Both the position numbers and the translations under genes were made by a program. A stretch of 64,000 bases of DNA from Ilyobacter_A sp963675185 (GTDB taxonomy: Bacteria; Fusobacteriota; Fusobacteriia; Fusobacteriales; Fusobacteriaceae). Location of the stretch: positions 1,054,001-1,118,000 of the forward strand of contig CAXXOH010000003.1 in the NCBI GenBank assembly GCA_963675185.2. Direction: 5' to 3'. Of this stretch, positions 8,143-25,810 are shown one piece after another (position 1 is the stretch's first letter; every line of letters starts with the position of its first letter). Under the pieces are notes generated by a model. That model had not been told where the DNA came from, did not search any database, and saw only the letters and a list, made by a program, of their open reading frames with translations.

Positions 8143-8262
8143 GCTTGGCGAATACCTATCCTTCCGGGGCGTTGCCACCCGAGTACTTTCGGCGTTTAAG
8201 GGCTTAACTTCTGGGTTCGGTATGTGACCAGGTGTACCCCCTTAGCTATCTTCACCAAGCTA
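8143..8262 (-). rRNA. rrf: 5S ribosomal RNA, operon 1 proximal copy
   Basis: About 120 bases, apparently identical to the 5S of operon 2 (13244-13363), located directly after the 23S gene. Terminal stem AGCTTGG/CCAAGCT. Ends are approximate. Confidence 0.94.
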
Positions 8263-8328
8263 TGGTTTACTTATTCTTTTCGTGTCTTAGAACACTCAAA
8301 ACTGTATAGTAGAAAGATTTGTTTCTAG

Positions 8329-11262
<2,934 letters not shown>

Positions 11263-11329
11263 AAACAGACTTTTCAGTCTAACTCTTTTTTTATCTACTA
11301 TACAGTTTTCAATGTCCTAATAAATTAAA

Positions 11330-11405
11330 TGGTGGAGATAAGCGGGGTCGAACCGCTGACCTTCGCAGTGCAAGTGCGACGCTCTCCCAACTGAGCTATA
11401 TCCCC
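11330..11405 (-). tRNA. tRNA-Ala (TGC), operon 1 spacer
   Basis: 76-base cloverleaf with encoded CCA and acceptor GGGGATA; the anticodon loop CTTGCAC gives TGC. It lies between tRNA-Ile and 23S. Confidence 0.96.
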
Positions 11406-11408
11406 GTA

Positions 11409-11485
<77 letters not shown>

Positions 11486-11525
11486 AAACATTATTAAATA
11501 GAGAAAGTAAGCTTTTATCTCCTTA

Positions 11526-13046
<1,521 letters not shown>

Positions 13047-13160
13047 TATATTCTATCCTCTTAACGAGGTATTCACCATAATCTTTAGCGCTTAACTTTC
13101 TCTATTTAATTTATAATGTCCTTTTGCCTCCAGAACAAATCGTTCCTTGAGACGAAATAT

Positions 13161-13189
13161 ATGATAGCATACGAGTTGTGCTTTGTCAA
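13161..13189 (-). promoter_or_regulatory. promoter of rRNA operon 1
   Basis: On the minus strand: TTGACA (13184-13189), 17-bp spacer, TATCAT (13161-13166), with a TG extended -10 element. AT-rich tracts upstream could act as an UP element. It lies in the 77-bp stretch that separates the two exact operon copies. Confidence 0.85.
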
Positions 13190-13243
13190 TAAGTTTTTTT
13201 GTTTTTTTATCTTCAATTAAACTTTAAACAAAAAATAAAAAAA

Positions 13244-13363
13244 GCTTGGCGAATACCTATCCTTCCGGGGCGTTGCCACCCGAGTACTTTCGGCGTTTAA
13301 GGGCTTAACTTCTGGGTTCGGTATGTGACCAGGTGTACCCCCTTAGCTATCTTCACCAAGCTA
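13244..13363 (-). rRNA. rrf: 5S ribosomal RNA, operon 2
   Basis: About 120 bases, apparently identical to the copy at 8143-8262. It is the last gene of operon 2; only an AT-rich spacer without a strong hairpin separates it from the operon 1 promoter, so readthrough into operon 1 is possible. Confidence 0.94.
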
Positions 13364-13429
13364 TGGTTTACTTATTCTTTTCGTGTCTTAGAACACTCAA
13401 AACTGTATAGTAGAAAGATTTGTTTCTAG

Positions 13430-16363
<2,934 letters not shown>

Positions 16364-16430
16364 AAACAGACTTTTCAGTCTAACTCTTTTTTTATCTACT
16401 ATACAGTTTTCAATGTCCTAATAAATTAAA

Positions 16431-16506
16431 TGGTGGAGATAAGCGGGGTCGAACCGCTGACCTTCGCAGTGCAAGTGCGACGCTCTCCCAACTGAGCTAT
16501 ATCCCC
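16431..16506 (-). tRNA. tRNA-Ala (TGC), operon 2 spacer
   Basis: Identical to the operon 1 copy, including the encoded CCA; anticodon TGC. Confidence 0.96.
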
Positions 16507-16509
16507 GTA

Positions 16510-16586
<77 letters not shown>

Positions 16587-16626
16587 AAACATTATTAAAT
16601 AGAGAAAGTAAGCTTTTATCTCCTTA

Positions 16627-18147
<1,521 letters not shown>

Positions 18148-18261
18148 TATATTCTATCCTCTTAACGAGGTATTCACCATAATCTTTAGCGCTTAACTTT
18201 CTCTATTTAATTTATAATGTCCTTTTGCCTCCAGAACAAATCGTTCCTTGAGACGAAATAT

Positions 18262-18290
18262 ATGGTATCATACTCTTTCTGCTCTGTCAA
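18262..18290 (-). promoter_or_regulatory. promoter of rRNA operon 2
   Basis: On the minus strand: TTGACA (18285-18290), 17-bp spacer, TACCAT (18262-18267) with a TG extended -10 element. The two operons are identical up to 18264 and diverge within this -10 box, so their promoters differ in strength or control. Confidence 0.8.
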
Positions 18291-18389
18291 CATTTTTTTA
18301 GTTTTATTTTTTCATACTCTATTTACTCTTAAATAATTTAAATTATTTAAGAAATATATAACATCAAGAGTAGCATTAATCTTTTATTT

Positions 18390-19781
18390 TTAAACTCTAT
18401 AGAATATTTTATATGCTTTATATGTCTCATACACATCAAACTTTGATACGAGCTCAAATGGAGAATGCATAGATAAGAGTGCTGGTCCGGCATCAATTGT
18501 TAAAATTCCAAAGTGGGCTAAATATTTTGCTACCGTGCCTCCTCCGCCTTCATCAACTTTTCCCAGCATACCTGTTTGCCACTTTATTCCATTTTCATCA
18601 AAAACTTTTCTAAGCTCCGCAACATATTCTGCATCTGCATCGTTAGATGTATATTTTCCACCACTACCTGTATATTTTGTAAGAACTATTCCATAACCTA
18701 ATTTGGCAGCATTTTGAGGATCATGCACACTCTTAAAAATAGGATCAAATCCTACATTTACGTCAGAAGAAAGTGCTTTTGAGTTCCACAAACATTTCCT
18801 TAAAAGATAGTCATTATAACCATTCCCTTTTATTTTGTAAATGATGTCTGACATAAAATATTCTAAGTATCTAGATTCCAGTCCTGTCGAACCGGTTGAG
18901 CCTATTTCCTCTTTGTCAGCTAAATAGCAAACCACTGTTTTTTCTGGAGTATCCTCTAATTCCAGCAAAGCCATCAGGGAAGTATAGCTGCATACCCTGT
19001 CATCATGACCATACCCACCTATTATCCCCCTGTCTATTCCAATATCTTTAGCTTTGTAGGCTGGGACTAACTCCAATTCAGCAGATATGAAATCTTCTTC
19101 CTCTATGCCGTAGATCTCATTTAACTTTTCAAGTACTGCATACTTAAACAGTTCCTTTACCTTTTCATCTTTTATACTGCTTGGAATAGAACCAACTAAT
19201 ATGTTTAGCTCCTCCCCTTTTAATACTTCCCCGGCCTTTCTTTCTCTTTGCACGTTTCTGTCGAGGTGGGGAAGCAGATCTGGAATTGTAAATACCGGAT
19301 CATTTTCATCTTCTCCTATTTTTATTTTAACAGTTTTCCCGCTCTTGAGTACTACCACACCGTGCATGGAGAGAGGGATTGCGGCCCAGTGGTATTTCTT
19401 TATTCCTCCGTAATAATGCGTTTTCATTAGCGCATATTCGCTGTCCTCGTACAAAGGTTTTTGCTTTAAGTCTAGCCTAGGAGAGTCTATGTGTGAAACT
19501 ATAAAGTTTGCTCCCTTTGTTATATCTTCCTTACCTAGCACTGCTAAGACTATATTCTTGTTTCTGTTAACATAGTATATTTTATCCCCAACACCAAATG
19601 TATCCAATGTATCACCATTTTTAAAGCCGTTTTCTTCAACAAGTTTAATGGCTTCTTCTACAAATTCTCTCTCGGTTTTAGCCAAATCTAAAAACTTTTT
19701 ATATCTCTCGCAAAATTGAAATATCTCTTTTTTTTCATCTGAACCGACGGATTTCCACCCTATATCTTTTGAATAAAGCAT
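18390..19781 (-). CDS. M18 family aminopeptidase
   Basis: Cytoplasmic metalloaminopeptidase of 463 residues that removes N-terminal residues (often acidic ones in this family) from peptides. Metal-ligand motifs of the M18/M42 clan are visible: IVSHIDSPRLDL, GGYGHDDRVCSYTSL, LADKEEIGSTGSTG with the EE pair, SSDVNVGFDP and a late MHSPFELVSKFD. The length fits bacterial M18 enzymes. It starts at ATG 19781 after AGGAGGGAT. It is separated from pgi by a terminator and probably uses its own promoter or readthrough. Peptide scavenging fits an amino-acid-fermenting fusobacterium (inference). Confidence 0.9.
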   Translation of the reverse strand: MLYSKDIGWKSVGSDEKKEIFQFCERYKKFLDLAKTEREFVEEAIKLVEENGFKNGDTLDTFGVGDKIYYVNRNKNIVLAVLGKEDITKGANFIVSHIDSPRLDLKQKPLYEDSEYALMKTHYYGGIKKYHWAAIPLSMHGVVVLKSGKTVKIKIGEDENDPVFTIPDLLPHLDRNVQRERKAGEVLKGEELNILVGSIPSSIKDEKVKELFKYAVLEKLNEIYGIEEEDFISAELELVPAYKAKDIGIDRGIIGGYGHDDRVCSYTSLMALLELEDTPEKTVVCYLADKEEIGSTGSTGLESRYLEYFMSDIIYKIKGNGYNDYLLRKCLWNSKALSSDVNVGFDPIFKSVHDPQNAAKLGYGIVLTKYTGSGGKYTSNDADAEYVAELRKVFDENGIKWQTGMLGKVDEGGGGTVAKYLAHFGILTIDAGPALLSMHSPFELVSKFDVYETYKAYKIFYRV

Positions 19782-19808
19782 TTCTAATCCCTCCTCTTTT
19801 TAATCACA

Positions 19809-19832
19809 AAAAGGATGCACAGGCATCCTTTT
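19809..19832 (-). terminator. terminator after pgi
   Basis: AAAAGGATGC / GCATCCTTTT stem with a 4-nt loop, followed by T on the minus strand. Confidence 0.8.
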
Positions 19833-19837
19833 CACCT

Positions 19838-21187
19838 TTATTTATTAAGTCTTTTTTCTAGCTCTTTTGCTGCTTCTTCATACCCAGATTTTCCAAGAAG
19901 TGCAAACATGTTTCTTTTATAATCTTCTACCCCTGGCTGGTTAAATGGATTTACTCCCAATAGGTAGCCACTTATACCGCATGCCTTTTCGAAAAAGTAG
20001 AAAAGGTATCCAAGCTGGTATGGAGTTGCTTCTGGCATTTTTATCTCAAGGTTTGGAACTCCTCCATCTGTATGTGCCAAGATTGTCCCCTCTGCAGCTT
20101 TTTTATTTACATAATCCATCGTTTTTCCTGCTATGTAGTTAAGCCCATCGAGATCTGCCTCATCTGCTTCTATCACCATATCCTCTTCAGGTTTTTCTAT
20201 GCTGATCAAAGTTTCAAAAAGGTTTCTAGTTCCATCTTGTATGAATTGTCCTAAAGAGTGTAAATCAGTTGTGAAGTCAGCCGATGCAGGATAAAGTCCT
20301 TTTCCGTCTTTCCCTTCAGACTCTCCAAACAACTGTTTCCACCACTCAGCTATGTAATGAAGTCTTGGTTCGTAGTTTATAAGTAATTCTATGGCTTTTC
20401 CTTTTCTATTTAAGATATTTCTAATTGCAGCATATTTGTAGCAGTCATTTTCTGCATACGGAGCTTTGTAGTCATCCCTAGCTTCTGCAGCCCCCCTCAT
20501 TAATTCATCTATGTCTATTCCAGCTGCTGCAATTGGAAGCAGACCAACAGCTGTTAGAACTGAAAATCTCCCACCTACATCGTCAGGCACTACGAAAGTT
20601 TCGTATCCTTCACCTGTTGCTAGTTGTTTTAAAGCCCCTTTTGACTTATCAGTTGTAGCATAAATCCTATCTTTTGCCCCATTCTTACCGTATTTTTCTT
20701 CAAGTTTTTTCTTAAAAAATCTAAATGCAATTGCTGGTTCTGTTGTAGTTCCAGATTTTGAGATTACATTAACCGAGAAATCTCTGTCACCTATAAGCTC
20801 AAAAAGGTGTGTCATATATGTTCCAGAAATATTTGTACCTAAAAAGTAGATTTCAGGACCCTTCTTTTTATCCTTTGGCATACTGTTATAAAATGAATGT
20901 GATAAAAATTCAATTGCAGATTTTGCACCCAAATATGAACCACCTATACCGATAACAACAAGAACTTCAGAATCTGACTTTATTTTTTCTGCCGCCTTTT
21001 TTATTCTTGCAAATTCATCTTTGTCATAGTTGATTGGTAGGTCTAACCAACCTAGGAAGTCGTTCCCTGCACCTGTTTTTTCTTCCAGTGTTTTAACCAT
21101 AGCCATTACTTGATTCTCCATAAAGTCTACTTCATGTTGTGAAATAAACTGGCTTGCCTTTGAGTAGTCAAATGATAATTTTTTCAT
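19838..21187 (-). CDS. pgi: glucose-6-phosphate isomerase
   Basis: Interconverts glucose 6-phosphate and fructose 6-phosphate in glycolysis. The 449-residue length is the short type found in Firmicutes and relatives. Signatures seen: VVIGIGGSYLGAKSAIEFL (sugar-phosphate binding), ISKSGTTTEPAIAFR, the GVGGRFSVLTAVGLLP-like stretch (DVGGRFSVLTAVG) and the C-terminal GVNPFNQPGVEDYKRNMF with the catalytic lysine region. Starts at ATG 21187 after GGGGGATC. It lies 22 bases after the SLH porin gene on the same strand. Confidence 0.96.
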   Translation of the reverse strand: MKKLSFDYSKASQFISQHEVDFMENQVMAMVKTLEEKTGAGNDFLGWLDLPINYDKDEFARIKKAAEKIKSDSEVLVVIGIGGSYLGAKSAIEFLSHSFYNSMPKDKKKGPEIYFLGTNISGTYMTHLFELIGDRDFSVNVISKSGTTTEPAIAFRFFKKKLEEKYGKNGAKDRIYATTDKSKGALKQLATGEGYETFVVPDDVGGRFSVLTAVGLLPIAAAGIDIDELMRGAAEARDDYKAPYAENDCYKYAAIRNILNRKGKAIELLINYEPRLHYIAEWWKQLFGESEGKDGKGLYPASADFTTDLHSLGQFIQDGTRNLFETLISIEKPEEDMVIEADEADLDGLNYIAGKTMDYVNKKAAEGTILAHTDGGVPNLEIKMPEATPYQLGYLFYFFEKACGISGYLLGVNPFNQPGVEDYKRNMFALLGKSGYEEAAKELEKRLNK

Positions 21188-21209
21188 AAATTGATCCCCC
21201 CATATAATT

Positions 21210-23039
21210 TTATATTTTTATATCAAATCCCAGGGTAATTTTCCCCTTTTCATATCTCCTTATTACCCCGGTATTACCATCGTAATCAAGATCGAGCTTT
21301 TCATCGTCTAAATCCAAAGCCCTGTCATCCCACTGTTTTTCTGAATCATTTTTTATGTAAGCAGCATATACCCCTATATTCTCTTTTATCTGGTAACTAA
21401 GCTTTAAAAAAGCTGTGCTTATGTTGTCAGTCTCATCCCCTGATGCTAATTCCAGTGTGTTCTCATATACTCTGTACAAATATCCAGCCTTCAGGGTTAG
21501 TTTGGGTAAAAAGTTGTACTCTATTTTACCAAATATTTCCTGATAAAAATGGTCATTGGTCTCCTCTTTGTCGAGATTCAATATATCTGATTCCATAAAT
21601 AAGGATCCTTTGTCTAGCTGTATGTTACCATAACTAAAGTATGTCTTTACCTTGTTTTTTTCAGTTGAATTTTTAAATAGTATCCTATTATTTATGTATG
21701 CATCGTTTGGAGTGTCCAGATATTCAAGCCTATACTTTATTTTTCCGGTATCGCCGATTTTGTAATCCAGCTCGGTGTAGTAATTATCGTATATTGAGGT
21801 GCTGCTATCCAACTTTTTTTCATACCCAACCCCTATCAGTTTTTTTTCACCGAAAAAACTTTCGAAATTGTAGTACCTGTTTGTGTACTCACTTCTTTCT
21901 TTGTTTGCGTAGGCAAGTACGAAGTCCACTTTATCCATATCTAGGTATTTTAAATCCACTTCATAGTCAAAACTATGTTCGTTTCCATTTCTTACAACCA
22001 AAGTCTCAAAATACCTATAGTCCATGTTCGCAATAATGTTTGTGGTATTTGCATAGTCTGTAAATGATTTGTCCTGAGGTAGTTCTTCTATCTCATCTAA
22101 ACTCAGTTCTATGTCGTTTTTTTCAATGTATAGCCCCAGCTTGTTTGAAAAAATACCCACGCCGTAAGAATCAAAATTATCATATCCATTTTCCGGGCTA
22201 TAGTTGTCGTAGATTATGTTGCTAAAATACGATTTATAAAACCTCTCGTAACCTTTTGTATGAAAATTAAAATTAAGACCATCTATAATTTTTTTTTCAT
22301 ATTGAGCTTCTAAACTCAGCTTGTCATCATCATTCGAATCATCGGAATTATACCCTTTTAAAACTACCTCGTAATTTTTCCTGTAGACGCCGGCTTTCAA
22401 GGTGTAAAAACCCTCGTATTCATCCAGCTCCTTTTCAGCTATATCGGTGTCTGAATCAGGAGACTGTCTGTAGCTCACACCGGTATTTATTGCTACTTTT
22501 ATATCGTCAATATACTTAACTCTCGAGGGGGTATTGCTGTAAAGATAACTTTCATCGTAATAAAAAAAATTATCACTCCTAAGCTTTTCTTCCAGATCCT
22601 TTACCCTATTTTCTATAGATTCTACAGCTTCGCTGTTTTGATCAGTTTTTTTCTGAAGCTCTTCTAACTTCTGCTCGTTATCCCTTATTCTGTCCATATA
22701 GGTTGCGGAATCAAATCCAAAGTTGTTTAGCTCCTTGGAGAATTCATATACAAGGTTTTCTAAAATTAGAAGGTCTGATTGATTCGCTTTCTCCTCGTCC
22801 AATTTATTCAAAACCTTAGAAAGATAGTATGTGAACTCATATCTGTTTACCTCGGAGTTCCCTTCAAATAGATCGTAATCTTTTTTTAGTATACCTTTGT
22901 ATATCAGATTTTCCACAGCTCTATACGCCCAATGTTCTCTGCTTATATCTTTGTATAAAGATCCCTCTTGGTATGAAGTCTTTTCTTGTGAAAAACTTAG
23001 TATACTTGCAATAAAAAAAATAAAAATCAGTTTTTTCAT
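21210..23039 (-). CDS. SLH-domain outer-membrane beta-barrel protein (OmpM-like)
   Basis: A 609-residue exported protein. Residues 1-18 form a signal peptide (MKKLIFIFFIASILSFS). Residues 25-85 are a single SLH domain (YKDISREHWAYRAVENLIYKG), about 90-155 a heptad coiled coil, and the rest is tyrosine-rich with alternating polar/apolar strands typical of a porin-like barrel. A final strand ending in ITLGFDIKI fits barrel insertion. Family knowledge: such SLH proteins of Negativicutes and Fusobacteria tether the outer membrane to peptidoglycan while forming pores. No specific substrate can be named. Confidence 0.85.
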   Translation of the reverse strand: MKKLIFIFFIASILSFSQEKTSYQEGSLYKDISREHWAYRAVENLIYKGILKKDYDLFEGNSEVNRYEFTYYLSKVLNKLDEEKANQSDLLILENLVYEFSKELNNFGFDSATYMDRIRDNEQKLEELQKKTDQNSEAVESIENRVKDLEEKLRSDNFFYYDESYLYSNTPSRVKYIDDIKVAINTGVSYRQSPDSDTDIAEKELDEYEGFYTLKAGVYRKNYEVVLKGYNSDDSNDDDKLSLEAQYEKKIIDGLNFNFHTKGYERFYKSYFSNIIYDNYSPENGYDNFDSYGVGIFSNKLGLYIEKNDIELSLDEIEELPQDKSFTDYANTTNIIANMDYRYFETLVVRNGNEHSFDYEVDLKYLDMDKVDFVLAYANKERSEYTNRYYNFESFFGEKKLIGVGYEKKLDSSTSIYDNYYTELDYKIGDTGKIKYRLEYLDTPNDAYINNRILFKNSTEKNKVKTYFSYGNIQLDKGSLFMESDILNLDKEETNDHFYQEIFGKIEYNFLPKLTLKAGYLYRVYENTLELASGDETDNISTAFLKLSYQIKENIGVYAAYIKNDSEKQWDDRALDLDDEKLDLDYDGNTGVIRRYEKGKITLGFDIKI

Positions 23040-23265
23040 ATTCTCACCACTATCACTTTTTTTTAAACACAGTAAGAGTATAGCACAATATTATTCACTA
23101 ATCAATAATGAGACCCTCTTCAATATGAAATCAAAAAATTATCTAAAAATTCTATATTTTAGCCCACTAATATTCTAGAAAAAATAAAATTTTATGGAAT
23201 TTTTTATCTAATTTAACATAGTTATTTTTTTCACTTTTATAGGCTTTTTGTCTTTATAATAAAAA

Positions 23266-23285
23266 AGCTCACCATAAGGTGAGCT
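23266..23285 (-). terminator. terminator after tRNA-Gln
   Basis: AGCTCACC / GGTGAGCT perfect 8-bp stem with a 4-nt loop; on the minus strand it is followed by TTTTTTATTAT. Confidence 0.85.
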
Positions 23286-23299
23286 AGTATTTTTGAAGA

Positions 23300-23374
23300 T
23301 GGCTGGGCTGGCTGGATTCGAACCAGCGCATGACGGAGTCAAAGTCCGTTGCCTTACCGCTTGGCGACAGCCCA
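23300..23374 (-). tRNA. tRNA-Gln (TTG)
   Basis: 75-base cloverleaf with encoded CCA, acceptor TGGGCTG / CAGCCCA, and anticodon loop CTTTGAC giving TTG. Stand-alone gene with its own terminator. Confidence 0.95.
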
Positions 23375-23438
23375 TCTTTCTTTGCCCGAATATATTATCA
23401 TAAGGCGATTTATTTGTCAATTTTTTTTTAAAAATAAA

Positions 23439-23459
23439 ATAAGCCGGCTTTCGGCTTAT
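23439..23459 (-). terminator. terminator after spoVG
   Basis: ATAAGCCG / CGGCTTAT stem with a 5-nt loop, followed on the minus strand by TTTATTTT. Confidence 0.8.
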
Positions 23460-23470
23460 CCTACTTTTGG

Positions 23471-23782
23471 CTATTCTCCCGCATACTCTTCGATATCCTC
23501 AATCTCTTCGTCTGGGGTGTTTCTCAATACTTCGTCATATTTTTCTATAACCGTGTCGGTCACATATTTCCTAAGCTCAGGGGTTATCGGATGGGCTATA
23601 TCCTTGAATTCACCATTTGGCATTTTTCTAGAAGGCATAGCTACAAACATCCCTTTTTGACCGTCGATAACTTTTAATCCATGAATAACGAAACAATCCT
23701 CAAATGTGATGTCCGCATAAGCTTTTAATTTTGCCTCATTCTCATTCTTCACTAACCTCATTCTCACATCTGTTACTTTCAC
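23471..23782 (-). CDS. spoVG: SpoVG-family nucleic-acid-binding regulator
   Basis: A 103-residue SpoVG protein: MKVTDVRMRLV start, the LKAYADITFEDCFVIHGLKV core and PSRKMPNGEFKDIAHPITPE are diagnostic. GTG at 23782 is chosen because AAGGAAGG lies 8 bases upstream and the family starts with MKVTDV; a GTG nine bases earlier is in frame but lacks a site. The family binds RNA and DNA and acts as a post-transcriptional regulator in non-sporulating bacteria too. It follows ispE by 20 bases, an order also known from Bacillus. Confidence 0.93.
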   Translation of the reverse strand: MKVTDVRMRLVKNENEAKLKAYADITFEDCFVIHGLKVIDGQKGMFVAMPSRKMPNGEFKDIAHPITPELRKYVTDTVIEKYDEVLRNTPDEEIEDIEEYAGE

Positions 23783-23802
23783 TTTAAGCACCTTCCTTTT
23801 CG

Positions 23803-24675
23803 TTAGTTCTTAGCCTTTAAAAAATTTGTCATATAAACAAAATAATTTTTAAAGTGACTTTTAAGTAGTTTATACAGTTCCATAGACCTATCTTTACTAA
23901 TTAACATGTAATAGCAACTTCCGCTTCCAGACATAAAAAAATCTTCACCTTGAATCTTAGAGAATTCAGACCTCAAGTTTTGTATTTTTTCATCTCCTAA
24001 AAGCAATGCCTGTTCAAGATGATTCTCTATATTTTCTAATACAAGATTTAAATTATTTTCCTTCAAACCTTTTTGGATTTTTTCTAATTTAGAAAATTTT
24101 TTTTCAAATAAGTTAGAGAAATCAGAGTAAGCTTTAGCTGTGCTCACACCAAAATTTGGCTTAATGAGTATCAAGTCACACTCTAAGTTATTCTCTATTA
24201 TTTCTATTTTTTCACCTATGCCCCCTATCCTGGCAGTTTTATTTATCAAAAAAAATGGTATATCCGCACCTATGCTTTTTGAAAATTCTATACATTCTTC
24301 CAAAGTTAATGGATTCCCATGATACTTGTTTAATTCCCTTAAGAAAAAGGCTCCGTCAGAACTCCCACCGCCAAGCCCAGCCTGTGAAGGTATATTTTTA
24401 AAGAGTTCCACCGTTATTTCATGCTTATCTATACCAGTTTTTTCATAAAACTTCATATATATCTTAGATATTATGTTATTTTCGTCCACCGGTATACCTT
24501 TTTCATTTGTCCATATACTAAGCTTACCTCCTTTTCTTCCAAAGTTCAATACTAACTTATCAGAAAGTTTTATAGGAGACATTATCATATCGAGCTCATG
24601 ATAGCCATTTGGAAGTTTCCCAAGTATATTTAATCCCATATTTATTTTAGCATTGCATTCAACCTCTATTCTCAT
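23803..24675 (-). CDS. ispE: 4-diphosphocytidyl-2-C-methyl-D-erythritol kinase
   Basis: GHMP kinase of the MEP isoprenoid pathway; phosphorylates CDP-methylerythritol at the 2-hydroxyl. Seen: NAKINMGLNILGKLPNGYHE at the start, the ATP loop PSQAGLGGGSSDGA and a late MSGSGSCYYML motif, 290 residues. The start ATG 24675 is preceded by AAGGAGAG; the frame stays open 24 bases upstream, but that part overlaps an iteron-like sequence and lacks a ribosome site. The presence of ispE implies the MEP route. It is probably co-transcribed with spoVG. Confidence 0.93.
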   Translation of the reverse strand: MRIEVECNAKINMGLNILGKLPNGYHELDMIMSPIKLSDKLVLNFGRKGGKLSIWTNEKGIPVDENNIISKIYMKFYEKTGIDKHEITVELFKNIPSQAGLGGGSSDGAFFLRELNKYHGNPLTLEECIEFSKSIGADIPFFLINKTARIGGIGEKIEIIENNLECDLILIKPNFGVSTAKAYSDFSNLFEKKFSKLEKIQKGLKENNLNLVLENIENHLEQALLLGDEKIQNLRSEFSKIQGEDFFMSGSGSCYYMLISKDRSMELYKLLKSHFKNYFVYMTNFLKAKN

Positions 24676-24683
24676 AGCTCTCC

Positions 24684-24703
24684 TTATGTACACGGACAAT
24701 AAT
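24684..24703 (-). repeat. outlying iteron-like copy (ispE leader)
   Basis: TTATGTACACGGACAATAAT matches the reverse complement of the origin iteron in most positions. It lies just upstream of ispE and at the end of the S4-domain gene. Confidence 0.7.
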
Positions 24704-24706
24704 ATT

Positions 24707-24988
24707 TTATATTATTTCCTCTCTCTCTATCTTTATATCTTTAACATCGATTATTTTAACCAGATCTTTTGCCTGGTCTTTCCCTACGTTTCCTGAAGGC
24801 ACTTCCACCACTTCAGCCTTTATAAGTTTTGTAAAATACTCCACCTCGAGTATATCACCTACTTTTATCTCGGTACCGGCTTTTGCAGGTTTACCATTAA
24901 CCTTCACCTTTTTACTGTCAATAACCTCTTTAGCTACGGGTCTTCTTTTTATTATTCTTGACACCTTTAAAAATTTGTCTAGCCTCAC
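24707..24988 (-). CDS. rqcP: S4-domain RNA-binding protein, RqcP-like
   Basis: A 93-residue protein with an N-terminal S4 domain: MRLDKFLKVSRIIKRRPVAKEVIDSKKVKVNGK. In Bacillus the homologue YabO/RqcP binds the 50S subunit in ribosome quality control and follows mazG (yabN), the same order as here. GTG 24988 is chosen because AAGGGAG precedes it and it matches the family start; an ATG at 25021 would add eleven residues encoded by an iteron-like repeat. It follows mazG closely. Confidence 0.8.
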   Translation of the reverse strand: MRLDKFLKVSRIIKRRPVAKEVIDSKKVKVNGKPAKAGTEIKVGDILEVEYFTKLIKAEVVEVPSGNVGKDQAKDLVKIIDVKDIKIEREEII

Positions 24989-25003
24989 AATATCTCCCTT
25001 CGT

Positions 25004-25023
25004 ATTACTGTTTATGTACATTT
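25004..25023 (+). repeat. outlying iteron-like copy (rqcP-mazG junction)
   Basis: ATTACTGTTTATGTACATTT keeps the iteron pattern ATTATTGnnnATnTACA with a few changes. It overlaps the end of mazG and lies upstream of the rqcP start, so it could be partly chance. Confidence 0.5.
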
Positions 25024-25778
25024 CTTTCCTTTGTTTTTGCTTCATTCCAAAGCTTATCCATCTCGTCAAGAGAAGCCTCATTGACGTTACACCTTTCCTC
25101 TATATACCTAAACCTAGTGTCAAATTTCTTATTAGTGTTAATAAGACTATCCACTATATCTATATCCGCTAATCTAGCCACGTTTACAAGTGAGAATATC
25201 AGGTCACCTATTTCCTCTTTGATCTGTTCTTTATCCTCACTTTTAAAGGCATTCCTAAATTCTTCTAGTTCCTCCTCCATTTTATCTATGGCACCATCTA
25301 CGTTTTCCCAATCAAAGCCAACTTTTGCAGCTTTCCCTTGAAGCTTCACAGCTTTTGCCAGTGGAGGCAGGTGTGCTGGGATACCGTCTAAAACGGATTT
25401 TCTATTTTGGTGTTCCTTTTCCTCCGCTTTTATCCTATCCCAGTGTATAATAACTTCCCCACTTGTGTCAGCCTTGATATCAGCAAAAACGTGTGGGTGC
25501 CTTCTAACTAGCTTATCATTTAATTTCTTTACTACATCTTCTATGCTAAACTCGCCCTTCTCGGACATTATCTGAGCTTGAAAAACTACCTGTAGCAGCA
25601 GGTCCCCTAACTCCCCCTTCAGTTCTTCTCCCCCAATACCCATAGCTTCAATAGTCTCATAGGCCTCCTCTAAAAGATAGGGTTTTAATGTCTCCAATGT
25701 CTGTTCTCTGTCCCAAGGGCATCCCCCAGGTGCCCTTAATTTTGCCATTATCTCGATTAATTCATCAAATTCTTTCAT
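25005..25778 (-). CDS. mazG: nucleoside triphosphate pyrophosphohydrolase MazG
   Basis: Hydrolyses (d)NTPs to monophosphates and pyrophosphate, cleaning aberrant nucleotides. The 257-residue protein has two MazG repeats: LRAPGGCPWDREQTLETLKPY with LLEEAYETIEAM and EELKGELGDLLLQVVFQA in the first, and EELEEFRNAFKS with IKEEIGDLIFSLVNVAR in the second. ATG 25778 has AGAGGTG upstream; a longer frame to 25802 runs through an iteron-like sequence. In the cluster mfd-parvulin-mazG-rqcP, as in Bacillus. Confidence 0.93.
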   Translation of the reverse strand: MKEFDELIEIMAKLRAPGGCPWDREQTLETLKPYLLEEAYETIEAMGIGGEELKGELGDLLLQVVFQAQIMSEKGEFSIEDVVKKLNDKLVRRHPHVFADIKADTSGEVIIHWDRIKAEEKEHQNRKSVLDGIPAHLPPLAKAVKLQGKAAKVGFDWENVDGAIDKMEEELEEFRNAFKSEDKEQIKEEIGDLIFSLVNVARLADIDIVDSLINTNKKFDTRFRYIEERCNVNEASLDEMDKLWNEAKTKERNVHKQ

Positions 25779-25786
25779 AAAACACC

Positions 25787-25806
25787 TCTTGTCCACTATC
25801 AATAAT
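25787..25806 (-). repeat. outlying degenerate iteron-like copy (mazG leader)
   Basis: TCTTGTCCACTATCAATAAT matches the reverse complement of the iteron variant ATTATTGATGATGTACACAT at 14 of 20 positions, just upstream of the mazG start. Confidence 0.4.
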
Positions 25807-25810
25807 ATTT

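Noticed and set aside
23799..24699. Longer starts for ispE, mazG, rqcP and mnmG
   Set aside because: In each case the extension is encoded by iteron-like DNA, has no family homology, and a good ribosome site stands before the internal start chosen.
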